This document shows positions 52,901-59,485 of a DNA stretch of 64,000 bases, piece by piece. A program made the position numbers and the translations under genes. How positions within the stretch are numbered: position 1 is the stretch's first letter; every line of letters begins with the position of its first letter. The stretch is taken from contig NZ_CP134223.1 of NCBI RefSeq assembly GCF_031599675.1, forward strand, positions 2,418,001 through 2,482,000, given 5' to 3'. The stretch is from Paenibacillus pedocola. GTDB lineage: Bacteria; Bacillota; Bacilli; Paenibacillales; Paenibacillaceae. Below the pieces are notes generated by a model, which saw only the letters and a program-made list of their open reading frames with translations, did no database searches and had not been told where the DNA came from.

Positions 52901-55557
52901 CGAATGTTCCTGGTCTTACGGCAACCGCACCTGCGGGAGCGGATTTCCAGAAGGGTGCACTTGTCGGCTATAACTTCCGGGACGGTAAAGTGAGCGGCTC
53001 GAAGTATGTCGGGACATTAAATGCACTCGGCAAGAATGCCGGTGCGGCAGCGGATGCCTTGAAGTTAGAGGATGCACTAGATCCGCTTGCTTCCGGAGCA
53101 TGGAACATTGATTTTGACACTTCGTTCATGGATAATGCTGCAGAAGGTGTCATGACACTGAACTCTCCGCAGCAGTTAAAGGGTGCAGTACTGCTCTACA
53201 ATGAGACAGGTCTTGAATACTACCGTCTGTATAACAGAACAGCTACGGAGAAGCCTGAGATCAATACACTGCTGCTTGGTGCTGATATTGATCTGGGAGG
53301 CAAGCCTTGGGTTTCCTTTACAAGCTTTGCAGACAAATTTGACGGCCAGGGGCACACGATTTCCGGTCTTACGCTTGGCTCAGCCGGTGAGCCTTATGTC
53401 GGCTTTGCTGCTGAGAATCTCGGAGAGATCACCAAGGTGAACTTTACAGGCGCTATCATTACAGCAGACAAGAATGCCGGAGCAGCTGCCGGAATTAACA
53501 AAGGAACGATCAGCAATGTCCAGGCCGCGAACCTGACGGTGTCGGGTACGGGCACACTGGGCGGCATTGCCGGAATCAATGCCGGCAGCATAGAAGCTTC
53601 CAGCTCCGGCGGCAGTATCAGCGGTAGCGGTCAAGCGGCCGGCGGTATCGCAGGTGACAACGTGGCTGCTGGTACGATTTCTAACTCGCTGTCTTATGCG
53701 GATATTCATGTGGCAGCAGCCGAAGCAGTTGCCGGCGGGATTGCCGGCCGCAGCAGCGGCAAGATCAGCAACAGCTACTCAGCCGGCAGAGTCTCGGCTG
53801 AGGGCACGGATAAGGCATGGAGCGGCGGGATCGCCGGACTTGCCCTGAACGGTTCCATCCTTTCTTCATTGAATACTGGTGAAGTAAGAGCCGCAGTGGG
53901 CGGTAAGCTGGCACCGGGACAAGCCTTCTTTGGAGGTATTGCCGGTCAAATGGCCAAAGAAGCCTCCATTAGCGGATCTATCTTCAACTCACAAATGCTT
54001 AAGACCAACACTGCGTACTTTGATGCAGACGGCAAGGCTATAACAGGCAACGCCGGCGCATCCAGCGCAAATGGAATGAAGGCTGCAGAGCTGGCGGGCG
54101 GAACACTTCCTGCAGGTCTGAACAACGGGTATTGGAAGGCACATGCCTCCTTCTATCCGGGACTTGAAGCTTTCGAAGGCACAAGACAAGGGTTGCTCAG
54201 TACAGCGGCTGTAATCCTTGCACCGAAGGATCTGATTAACCGTGTGGCTTCCAGCTTTACACTGGGAGGCACCGATGCTATGAACTGGACTGCAGACTCC
54301 TCCAAAATAACTCTGAACGGAAAAACCGGAACGCTGACATCCGGCGGCAGCACGAAGCTGACGGTATCCGTTCAAGGAATAAGCAGAAGCATCATCATCA
54401 ATGAACCTGCCGTGAAATATCCCGGACAGGCACTGGCGCCGGTTAATCTGACCGAAAGCAAAGAAAAGTGGATTATGGTTGGGAAGCCAATCGTTCTTTC
54501 TACAGATGAGCCGGGTGGAAGCATTTATTACACACTCGACGGCAGCGCGCCAAATGAAACTTCACTGCTCTATAGCGGGCCAATTACGCTGCAGAGTACA
54601 ACAACGCTTAAAGCAATAACGATTGTTGAGGGTAAAGAGTACAGCGGCGTATTGACGGAAGAGTGGATCATTCCACCATCCGGCGACGGAGGCGGTGGTG
54701 GCGGATTCGTTGCCCTACCTGTCAAAGAGCCGGCAATTACCGCCATCGCGAATAACACCAGTGTGAGCGGCAACAGCGAAGCACCGGTGAAGGTAGCCCG
54801 GAACAGCAAGCTGAAGCTGACTGCACCGGAAGGGCAAATTATCTATTACACACTGGATGGCAGTACGCCGACAGTCAACAGCACGAAATACACCGGTGAG
54901 CTTTTGATTACCGGAAATATGACGATAAAAATGATTACTGATCAGGATGATACGGTCATCACCATCCAGTACACAGTGGAAAATGCTGCGTACAATCTTA
55001 AGAGCACAGCCAGTGAAATCAAGTATATGACTGCCTATACAGACGGAACATTCAGACCGAAGGCGGCCATTACAAGATACGAGCTGATTTCTGCGCTTGC
55101 CCCACTGCTGGATATGGAAGATGTGAATGTCGGAAACCTGTTCAACGATGTAACAGCAGAGCATGAGGAGCTGACGGCATTCTTTGCTTCTGCGGGAATT
55201 ATTCAGGGATATCCAGACGGAGGCTTCGGCGGCGAGAAGGGCTTGACGCGGGCCGAGTTCGCAAAGATCATGACCAGCGTGCTTAACCTGGATCTCAAGA
55301 CAGCCGGAAGTACGAAGCAATCCGATCTGAAGGGCCACTGGTCCGAGCAATATGTCAACGCCCTGTCTAAGGTGGGTTATGTCCAAGGCTTCCCGGACGG
55401 AACGTTCAAACCGAATGCACCGATTACACGGGCAGAGGCTGTAGTGATGATCAACCGGATCGCCGGTACGAAGAAGCTGACGATTACGGCTGTGAAGTAC
55501 AAGGATCTGCCGGCTACCCACTGGGCGTATAAAGACATTATGTCTGTAGTGCAATAA
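46948..55557 (+). CDS. Giant GLUG-repeat surface protein with permuted SLH anchor
   Basis: About 2869 residues. A signal peptide (GMKQKS, hydrophobic core, cleavage near MAKADG) is followed by a very long array of GLUG-type repeats at about 50-2370, with dozens of recurring cores such as GGIAGY, GGIVGY, GGLVGY and GGFAGR spaced 30-60 residues apart, as in beta-helix adhesins. Two chitobiase-C-terminal-like units follow (SIYYTLDGSAPNETS and IIYYTLDGSTPTVNS) around a Gly-rich linker. The SLH array (about 2686-2869) starts in mid-motif (TDGTFRPKAAITRYE) and ends with the first half of a motif (THWAYKDIMSVVQ), so it is cyclically permuted. AAGGTGG precedes the ATG at 46948 by 6 nt; an ATG at 46945 is too close. 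Likely a surface adhesin or matrix protein. Confidence 0.8.
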   Translation: MGMKQKSILGLAVALIVLTIAAVAGGLMAKADGQTWSGAADTSWYNPVYTTFKIDNVAKLAGVAKLVNEDKDANGDPINGFSGKILEIDRDLDLGAHLWVPIGTGEHPFRGTLISIEGSIITLSGMKVQDGLSYQGLVGNMIDGTVGGFEFSNSGSISVTSVTYDVYAGAAVGKMAGISIVYDITNNMNITTDSAPYPAYSGGIVGMGEGSIANSFNHGVVTSTGTTAVGGIVGYGDTGGLKVKKVSNYGAVHANGISGDIIYAGGITGHTVGSVTMNDEDTVISNTAPVTANGGSTVYAGGIIGKIDNTAEFSDSTINSGEVGIEAPAATGTYAGGLLGATGTVTSPDFNIAFVNSAPVTNVGGTNVHTGGIAGYADSTFTWTKGYIHAADVTAAGSQNIYTGGLIGYAAKGVVLNNPAANAYGNTAHIKASGGTHVYTGGIAGYDTGGSISNASFTGSIDAAGTADVYTGGIAGYETGGTITVSQAGNLSSAPMITSDGTIGGIVGYLDGTVSQVSVKYIHLKATAEGGVIGGIAGRAQGTISSAFAGDAEAADYNSLTIESAVKNPAAGADNITAGGLVGINDKALELIGSKAARVGFITESGKSGYTFGAVAGELNALAVIGTTAVPIEANDFLIELKADNSIAGGAVGINRATGLHLHTNRIEIKALGVSARAGGVFGENHSAAPYVLAENIVLSSTGADAKLGGIAGYNTGSLTDATANAVSIIVNGERTEAGGIAGRSEGADAASSRASIVTPVFTAGEATVVTVNAVDAKAGGIAGFATATDIINPAAGAVAPDYVSFSVKAAGARVGGLAGALENSNISGDTTAINIENLLINTTKDAANAYVGGLVGYNDKSRLERLVGKTLNLTLNGPGVITGGMTGYNLGTNSAVIMNNYISALSLKANATASGSTIGGIVGLNDARNTDPAVNPGTAVSTLQNSRTLGSIAITAPSSKLGGMVGENRSLIANNSITDKISVSSKGSNVTFGGLAGLNTEKGTLYYTYSNANLTIEGAGTLAGGLAGENAGQVKGSYVDIDITGKATGTASQSVFLGGLIGRNSAGTVEQSYTSSKVTADGIYTNVGGLIGELTGGSIKNSYVAKSVYATKENSYAGGFIGRIKDGKVTNAYSAAEVSATNGAYAGGFAGRYDNASKELLYKTYYIKDDSLNINTDLPDFAEGNHRWLNVHVRLTTILSSTLKDRTAFPDLSGWDFTSAWKYGSLNADYKYPEVNREANTGGDTGNEVNANINWYMKDKDAIGFQITSEAELAGLAAIVNGTIAGVDQFDFAGRTITIMNPIHIQSKQWVPIGDKEENAFEGTLEGGNHLIDGLTLQPVFTYSGLFGVIGKEGTVSNINLEPLSVTGNQYSGALAGLNLGTVSNVDLKLLGGIKISGGTVGGIIGKNTGAVSGLKLTLDGGSRIETVYSSGIAGGIIGDNTADVTSTTLSVNTIDGSIGSSADQAVVGGAFGRQSGNVTGLKLEVSSKIRITSTGMNSITGGLIGSYTDGTASELEVSFTDGTLEARGHDSILGGVIGQSAAGTLLKNITVTGPDDGVQLTGNGTVGGIVGVKEGVLGGILPLNIEAGGSNFDIDHAAARQIHLVTTEDSLEAVIGGITGQAVNVAMNGGSFEGGISAPGETVTAGGITGQAGNTILYDVEAAPVITATAKTGEAAVGGIAGTISSDDMNQGFDFGKAYPLYRGIYLAEVHNGAITVTGVNNAMDLYAGGLTGRMTDASVYRSNTAIDLKVIGGKTVNAGGIAGYSNGIIVDALGNNSLNAEASGLYNVGGIVGWGADGEIHYTEAAAQGGQSITVGTALTLENSLPAIHAGGIVGLGDHIKITYTHAQLPVNINDTNKDNTIYAGGFAGLLGDTDVREAQIQHSYATGALNVSGRLGSYVGGFAGSVDHYSISDAYASGDIANTALDTRSGGFAAAVERNASISSSYALQAKVTTTGIKSSTRSYTGGFAGYNDGSLNIIYSNVPGLTATAPAGADFQKGALVGYNFRDGKVSGSKYVGTLNALGKNAGAAADALKLEDALDPLASGAWNIDFDTSFMDNAAEGVMTLNSPQQLKGAVLLYNETGLEYYRLYNRTATEKPEINTLLLGADIDLGGKPWVSFTSFADKFDGQGHTISGLTLGSAGEPYVGFAAENLGEITKVNFTGAIITADKNAGAAAGINKGTISNVQAANLTVSGTGTLGGIAGINAGSIEASSSGGSISGSGQAAGGIAGDNVAAGTISNSLSYADIHVAAAEAVAGGIAGRSSGKISNSYSAGRVSAEGTDKAWSGGIAGLALNGSILSSLNTGEVRAAVGGKLAPGQAFFGGIAGQMAKEASISGSIFNSQMLKTNTAYFDADGKAITGNAGASSANGMKAAELAGGTLPAGLNNGYWKAHASFYPGLEAFEGTRQGLLSTAAVILAPKDLINRVASSFTLGGTDAMNWTADSSKITLNGKTGTLTSGGSTKLTVSVQGISRSIIINEPAVKYPGQALAPVNLTESKEKWIMVGKPIVLSTDEPGGSIYYTLDGSAPNETSLLYSGPITLQSTTTLKAITIVEGKEYSGVLTEEWIIPPSGDGGGGGGFVALPVKEPAITAIANNTSVSGNSEAPVKVARNSKLKLTAPEGQIIYYTLDGSTPTVNSTKYTGELLITGNMTIKMITDQDDTVITIQYTVENAAYNLKSTASEIKYMTAYTDGTFRPKAAITRYELISALAPLLDMEDVNVGNLFNDVTAEHEELTAFFASAGIIQGYPDGGFGGEKGLTRAEFAKIMTSVLNLDLKTAGSTKQSDLKGHWSEQYVNALSKVGYVQGFPDGTFKPNAPITRAEAVVMINRIAGTKKLTITAVKYKDLPATHWAYKDIMSVVQ

Positions 55558-55578
55558 ATCGAAGGGAATGAGCAGCGG

Positions 55579-56268
55579 ATGAAAAAACAACTGGCTTACC
55601 TCTGCATCATTATGACCCTCTTGTCCGCAGTGCTCTTCTACAACGGAACTACCAACGCTGATACGCCGGTTGTTAATAATGCCGAACAGACCTATCAGCT
55701 AACCAAGAAGGCTATGTTCTATCTCCGGGTGCTGAAAAGCGACGGGACAGCTAGTGCCACGGGTACGGGAGTGATCCTGTCCCCGGGCGGCACAGCGGCA
55801 ACCGCATACCATGTCGTAAAAGGCGCACAGCGGATGGAAGGGATCATGGCAGACGGAACGATCATTAGTCCTATCAAAGTCAGTAACTATGATGAACAGA
55901 AAGATCTTGCCGTGCTGGATCTGCCCTCACCGGCAGCAGCGAAGCAGGCAGACAATGCCTATCCTTACCTGGAGGTACGCACAGAAGCGGTGAAGCATGG
56001 TGAAGCTGTATTCGCACTCGGGTACCCCCTGAAGAATACGAACATCATTACCGAGGGGATTATCAATACGCCTGTAGCTGAGATTAACGGTAGAAGCAGA
56101 ATTCTGACTTCAGCCCAGGTTGTAAGCGGAATGTCCGGAGGACCGCTGATGGATGCGCACGGCCGGCTGGCCGGCATTATTTCCGGCTCTCTGCGGACGA
56201 TGGATAATATTCATTTGATCATCAGCATGGATGATCTGCGCAGCATATTGCCGGCGGCAATGAAGTAA
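55579..56268 (+). CDS. Exported trypsin-like serine protease (S1C/HtrA-like, no PDZ)
   Basis: 229 residues. An N-terminal signal or anchor helix (LAYLCIIMTLLSAVLFY) leads to a chymotrypsin-fold domain with all triad members visible: His about 77 in TAYHVVKG, Asp about 111 in QKDLAVLDL, and Ser about 186 in GMSGGPLMD. The oxyanion loop and the GYPLKNTN segment are also present. There is no PDZ domain, so it is shorter than DegP/HtrA. It starts 21 bp after the GLUG protein and is followed by a terminator, placing it last in the giant-protein operon. A role in trimming or quality control of those proteins is inferred from position. Confidence 0.85.
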   Translation: MKKQLAYLCIIMTLLSAVLFYNGTTNADTPVVNNAEQTYQLTKKAMFYLRVLKSDGTASATGTGVILSPGGTAATAYHVVKGAQRMEGIMADGTIISPIKVSNYDEQKDLAVLDLPSPAAAKQADNAYPYLEVRTEAVKHGEAVFALGYPLKNTNIITEGIINTPVAEINGRSRILTSAQVVSGMSGGPLMDAHGRLAGIISGSLRTMDNIHLIISMDDLRSILPAAMK

Positions 56269-56325
56269 GGGCATAATAACAAGCAGCTAATCTTCTGCAA
56301 GCAGCATAGAGGTTTTTACAATCAT

Positions 56326-56372
56326 GGCTGTCCCCCGATAGTTCAGATCTACGCGGGGGCGGCTCTTTTTTT
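56326..56372 (+). terminator. Terminator of the giant surface-protein operon
   Basis: GGCTG-T-CCCCCG (56326-56337) pairs with CGGGGGCGGCT with one bulged T, followed by seven T residues (56366-56372). Confidence 0.75.
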
Positions 56373-56416
56373 AAAGTATAGGTCGAAAAGATTTCCTGGC
56401 GAGAGGCGGGAGAGGT

Positions 56417-56779
56417 ATGATTAGAGCGTTTTTGCTGGATGTGAATCAGAAGGATCTCTATAAACTGGCAACAATGCTCCAGCAGTCCGGGAAAGTGGAA
56501 GTAATCGGAATGTCCTCCCATCCGCAGAGCGCTTTGAATCAGATCATCGGGCTTCATCCGGATGTGCTGTTTCTGGATCTCCAGCTTCACGGCTTGCAGG
56601 GAGTGCTGGTAGCCGAGCAGATCAAGCAGCAGCTTCCGGCGATTCAGATCGTAGTGATCACAGAGAGTAAGCAGCATGCCCTATGGGCCTTTGATCAGGC
56701 CATTGCCGATTATCTTTTGAAGCCGCTTGAGGAGGTTAGGCTGTGCCAGTCGCTGGAACGGCTGCGTAAGGGGAGCTGA
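56417..56779 (+). CDS. Stand-alone receiver-domain protein
   Basis: A 120-residue CheY-like receiver with no output domain. The phospho-acceptor Asp about 54 lies in VLFLDLQLHG, the conserved Thr in VVITESK and the Lys in LLKPLEE. At the acidic pocket the usual DD pair reads LLDVNQ, so one metal-binding acid is replaced by Val, which may weaken Mg2+ binding or phosphorylation. It lies alone between the giant-protein operon and the PatB-like gene, with a GGGAGAGG ribosome site. The spacing suggests its own unit. A partner kinase is not identifiable here. The domain arrangement resembles the receiver part of LytTR or AraC-type regulators. Confidence 0.8.
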   Translation: MIRAFLLDVNQKDLYKLATMLQQSGKVEVIGMSSHPQSALNQIIGLHPDVLFLDLQLHGLQGVLVAEQIKQQLPAIQIVVITESKQHALWAFDQAIADYLLKPLEEVRLCQSLERLRKGS

Positions 56780-56807
56780 AGCAGTGAAGGATGCCGGAAA
56801 GTCCCCC

Positions 56808-56819
56808 CTGTGATACAAT
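56808..56819 (+). promoter_or_regulatory. Extended -10 promoter of the PatB-like gene
   Basis: CTGTGATACAAT, identical to the elements at 4977 and 28466, lies 37 bp before the ATG at 56856. It provides TGA-TACAAT as an extended -10 with no clear -35. Confidence 0.55.
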
Positions 56820-56855
56820 AATCTGAAAAGCTGAAATGATGGGGGATTGAAGTGA

Positions 56856-58031
56856 ATGTATGATTTTGAACGCATAATTGACCGCCGCAATACCCGCTCT
56901 TACAAATGGGATCAGAATGAAAAGCTGTTTGGCAACAAGGATATTCTGCCGCTATGGGTGGCGGATATGGATTTTGAGAGCCCGCCGGCAGTGAAGGAAG
57001 CAATCCTGCGCCGGGTGGAAGCCGGTGTCTATGGCTATAGCATACCAAGTGAATCTTACAAACAAGCGATTGTTAACTGGTTCGGACGGCGCCATGATTG
57101 GGCGATTCAGCCGGAGTGGATCACGGATTCACCGGGAATTGTCACTTCGCTCAGCTTTTCGGTGGAGCTGTTCACCCAGCCGGGTGATGAGGTGATTCTG
57201 CAATCGCCGGTCTATTATCCGTTCTATGATGTAATTAAGATGAATGACCGCAAGGTAGCCAAGAATCCGCTGATTCTTCGCAATGGGCGGTATGAGATGG
57301 ATTATGCCCACCTTGAATCGCTGATGCAGGGCGGCGCCAAGCTGCTGCTGCTGTGCAACCCCCATAATCCGGGAGGAACCGTCTGGAAACGCGAGGAGCT
57401 CCAGCAGCTTGGAGAGTTATGCCTGCGTTACGGGGTAACTGTCATTTCAGACGAGATTCATTGCGATTTGACGCTTCCGGGACATAAGCATATCCCGTTT
57501 GCCTCTTTATCTGAAGAACTGGCCAATATTACAGTGACAACGCTGGCAGCAACCAAAACCTTCAATCTGCCCGGCCTGCAGACCTCATTCATCGTAGCCC
57601 GGAATCCTGAACTGAAGGGGAAATTTGAGCGCAAGCTGAAGGCGCTCAGCCTGCATATGTCGTCTTATTTTGCACCTGAAGCGGTAGAGGCGGCATACAA
57701 TGAAGGAGAGACATGGCTGGACGAGCTGCGTCAACATATTGCCGGGAATGCCGAATATGCGATCAGCTACCTCGCCGAGCATCTTCCTGCGGTTAAGGTT
57801 ATGCGCCCAGAGGCTACTTATCTGCTATGGCTGGACTGCCGGGCGCTTGGACTGGATGCAGCCGGACTGAAAAATCTGATGTACAGAGAGGCAGAAGTGG
57901 CTTTTAACGAAGGTTCCGTGTTTGGACCTGAAGGAGAAGGACATCTGCGGATCAACCTGGCTTGTCCGAGATCGGTACTCGCTGAAGCACTGCTGCGGTT
58001 CAGCCGGGCGGCTGCTTCATACGCAGAGTAA
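56856..58031 (+). CDS. patB: PatB/MalY-type PLP C-S lyase (aminotransferase fold)
   Basis: A 391-residue fold-type I PLP enzyme. The N-terminus FERIIDRRNTRSYKWD and PLWVADMDFESPP match the MalY/PatB group, and the PLP-binding Lys about 234 lies in ATKTFNLPGLQ. Other landmarks are LLCNPHNPGG near 166, VISDEIHCDL near 195 and the Arg of LRINLACPR near 370. Enzymes of this group cleave cystathionine or cysteine S-conjugates to homocysteine or thiols, pyruvate and ammonia. Some are moonlighting regulators. Bacillus PatB has 387 residues. GGGGGA lies 9 nt before the ATG. Whether cystathionine is the true substrate cannot be decided from sequence. Confidence 0.85.
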   Translation: MYDFERIIDRRNTRSYKWDQNEKLFGNKDILPLWVADMDFESPPAVKEAILRRVEAGVYGYSIPSESYKQAIVNWFGRRHDWAIQPEWITDSPGIVTSLSFSVELFTQPGDEVILQSPVYYPFYDVIKMNDRKVAKNPLILRNGRYEMDYAHLESLMQGGAKLLLLCNPHNPGGTVWKREELQQLGELCLRYGVTVISDEIHCDLTLPGHKHIPFASLSEELANITVTTLAATKTFNLPGLQTSFIVARNPELKGKFERKLKALSLHMSSYFAPEAVEAAYNEGETWLDELRQHIAGNAEYAISYLAEHLPAVKVMRPEATYLLWLDCRALGLDAAGLKNLMYREAEVAFNEGSVFGPEGEGHLRINLACPRSVLAEALLRFSRAAASYAE

Positions 58032-58056
58032 TAAGGACCCGTTCGATTACAGATAA

Positions 58057-58111
58057 GCTTGCTGCAGTTCTTTTGAACGCTTGTTGTTCATAGACCTGCG
58101 GCAGGCTTTTT
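58057..58111 (+). terminator. Terminator after the C-S lyase gene
   Basis: GCTTGCTGCAG (58057-58067) pairs with CTGCGGCAGGC (58096-58106) with two G-U pairs, followed by TTTTTGC. The loop is long (28 nt). Confidence 0.65.
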
Positions 58112-58154
58112 GCTTGGCATCCTAAACACATAGAAGAATGGGAGAGAAATCAAA

Positions 58155-59105
58155 ATGAGCAAAGCCCGAATTATCATCGACTGCGATACGGGTATTGATG
58201 ACGCACTGGCTATATTATATGCATTACGCGCTCCGGATGTTGTAGTAGAAGGGATTACTACGGTGTTTGGCAACATCGGTGTCGAGCAGGCGGCGGACAA
58301 TACGCTGCGGCTGCTTGCGCTGGCACGGCCCGAAGCAGAGATTCCGGTTGCTCTCGGTGCTTCCCAGGCACTGGTCCGTGAACTCCGCGGTTTCTCCCAG
58401 CATGTGCACGGTGAAAATGGCATCGGAGATGTGCAGCTTCCGCCATCCAACCAGCGCCTGGTTAGTGAAACAGCGGCAGAATTTATTGTACGGCTGGCGG
58501 ATGAGAATCCCGGCGAAATTGTACTGGTGACCCTCGGGCGGCTGACGAATCTGTCGCTCGCGCTTGATCTGGACCCCGGACTAAAGGGTAAATTGAAAAA
58601 GGTAGTTGTAATGGGGGGGACGATCTTCAAGCCGGGCAATGTGACTCCGGTGGCGGAAGCCAATCTGTGGGGCGATCCCGAAGCGGCAGACCGGGTATTC
58701 ACCTCAGGGCTGCCAGTGCTGATGGTCGGTCTGGATGTGACGCTGAAGACACTGATCACCACGGAGCATTTGGAGCTGCTGAAACGGTATGGCCGGGAAG
58801 ACAATCAGGCGATTATTGAATTTATGGACAAGTCTCTGCAGCATTATTTCAAATTTTACCGTGACGCCAACTATGTGATTAACGGTGCACCTCTGCATGA
58901 TCCGCTGGCACTAATGGCTGCGCTGCAGCCTGACCTGCTGACCTGCCGGCAGATGAAGGTCCGTGTGGAGCATCAAGGGGAGCATACTTCCGGGATGGTC
59001 GTTGCCGATTTGCGGGCGCAGCCCCGGATAGGTGAATTCATCGAGGTCGCCGTCGATGTGGATGCCCAGCGGGCAGTTGGCGTCTTTTTAAGTGCCTTTA
59101 TGTAA
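58155..59105 (+). CDS. Ribonucleoside hydrolase (IU-nucleoside hydrolase family)
   Basis: A 316-residue nucleoside N-ribohydrolase of normal family length. The N-terminal IIDCDTGIDDALAI (Asp 9, 11, 15 and 16) forms the Ca2+ and ribose-binding cluster. VTLGRLTNLSLAL near 125-137 and KKVVVMGGTIFKPGNVTP near 150-167 are family motifs, and the C-terminal HDPLALMAAL near 250 supplies the last metal-coordinating Asp. It cleaves nucleosides to base and ribose for salvage. The base preference is not evident. A GGGAGAG ribosome site precedes the ATG. It is a single gene. Confidence 0.9.
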   Translation: MSKARIIIDCDTGIDDALAILYALRAPDVVVEGITTVFGNIGVEQAADNTLRLLALARPEAEIPVALGASQALVRELRGFSQHVHGENGIGDVQLPPSNQRLVSETAAEFIVRLADENPGEIVLVTLGRLTNLSLALDLDPGLKGKLKKVVVMGGTIFKPGNVTPVAEANLWGDPEAADRVFTSGLPVLMVGLDVTLKTLITTEHLELLKRYGREDNQAIIEFMDKSLQHYFKFYRDANYVINGAPLHDPLALMAALQPDLLTCRQMKVRVEHQGEHTSGMVVADLRAQPRIGEFIEVAVDVDAQRAVGVFLSAFM

Positions 59106-59209
59106 GTCCTGTTTGCGTTGATTCTGGCTGGTATAATCTGTAATCTGCAGAAGTTACAATCTATTAATTTGCCAAAAATATCAATTTTGGTAAAATGATA
59201 GAGGTGTGA

Positions 59210-59415
59210 TATAGATTAAATTATACTATTACTAATAGGATTAGCCGTGGCTCCAGAGAATATTTGGACTTCCGGCCGCTGTTGTCTCCAGATTTCTCGA
59301 TTATACCGCTATTTGCGGTAGAAATCCGAAGACAAAGGCGGACGCTACCGCACCTACAGTTCCCAAATTCTCCTCCTCCACTTTTTCCTAATAGTATTTT
59401 TTAATTTAATCTATA
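59210..59415. mobile_element. MITE-like element with terminal inverted repeats and a structured core
   Basis: TATAGATTAAATTA (59210-59223) is the exact reverse complement of TAATTTAATCTATA (59402-59415). The 206-bp element also has nested inner repeats: TTGTCTCCAGATTTCT (59282-59297) against AGAAATCCGAAGACAA (59320-59335), with 14 of 16 bases complementary, and CCGC/GCGG around TATTT (59306-59318). It has no coding capacity. The rest of this 380-bp intergenic region holds an inverted CCAAAA/TTTTGG pair near 59172-59190 and no gene. Confidence 0.7.
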
Positions 59416-59485
59416 AAGTTGTTGGGTGCAGACTAAACATGGGACTTTATATCATTCAGAATCTTGCAGAACGGAGAATCAACAT

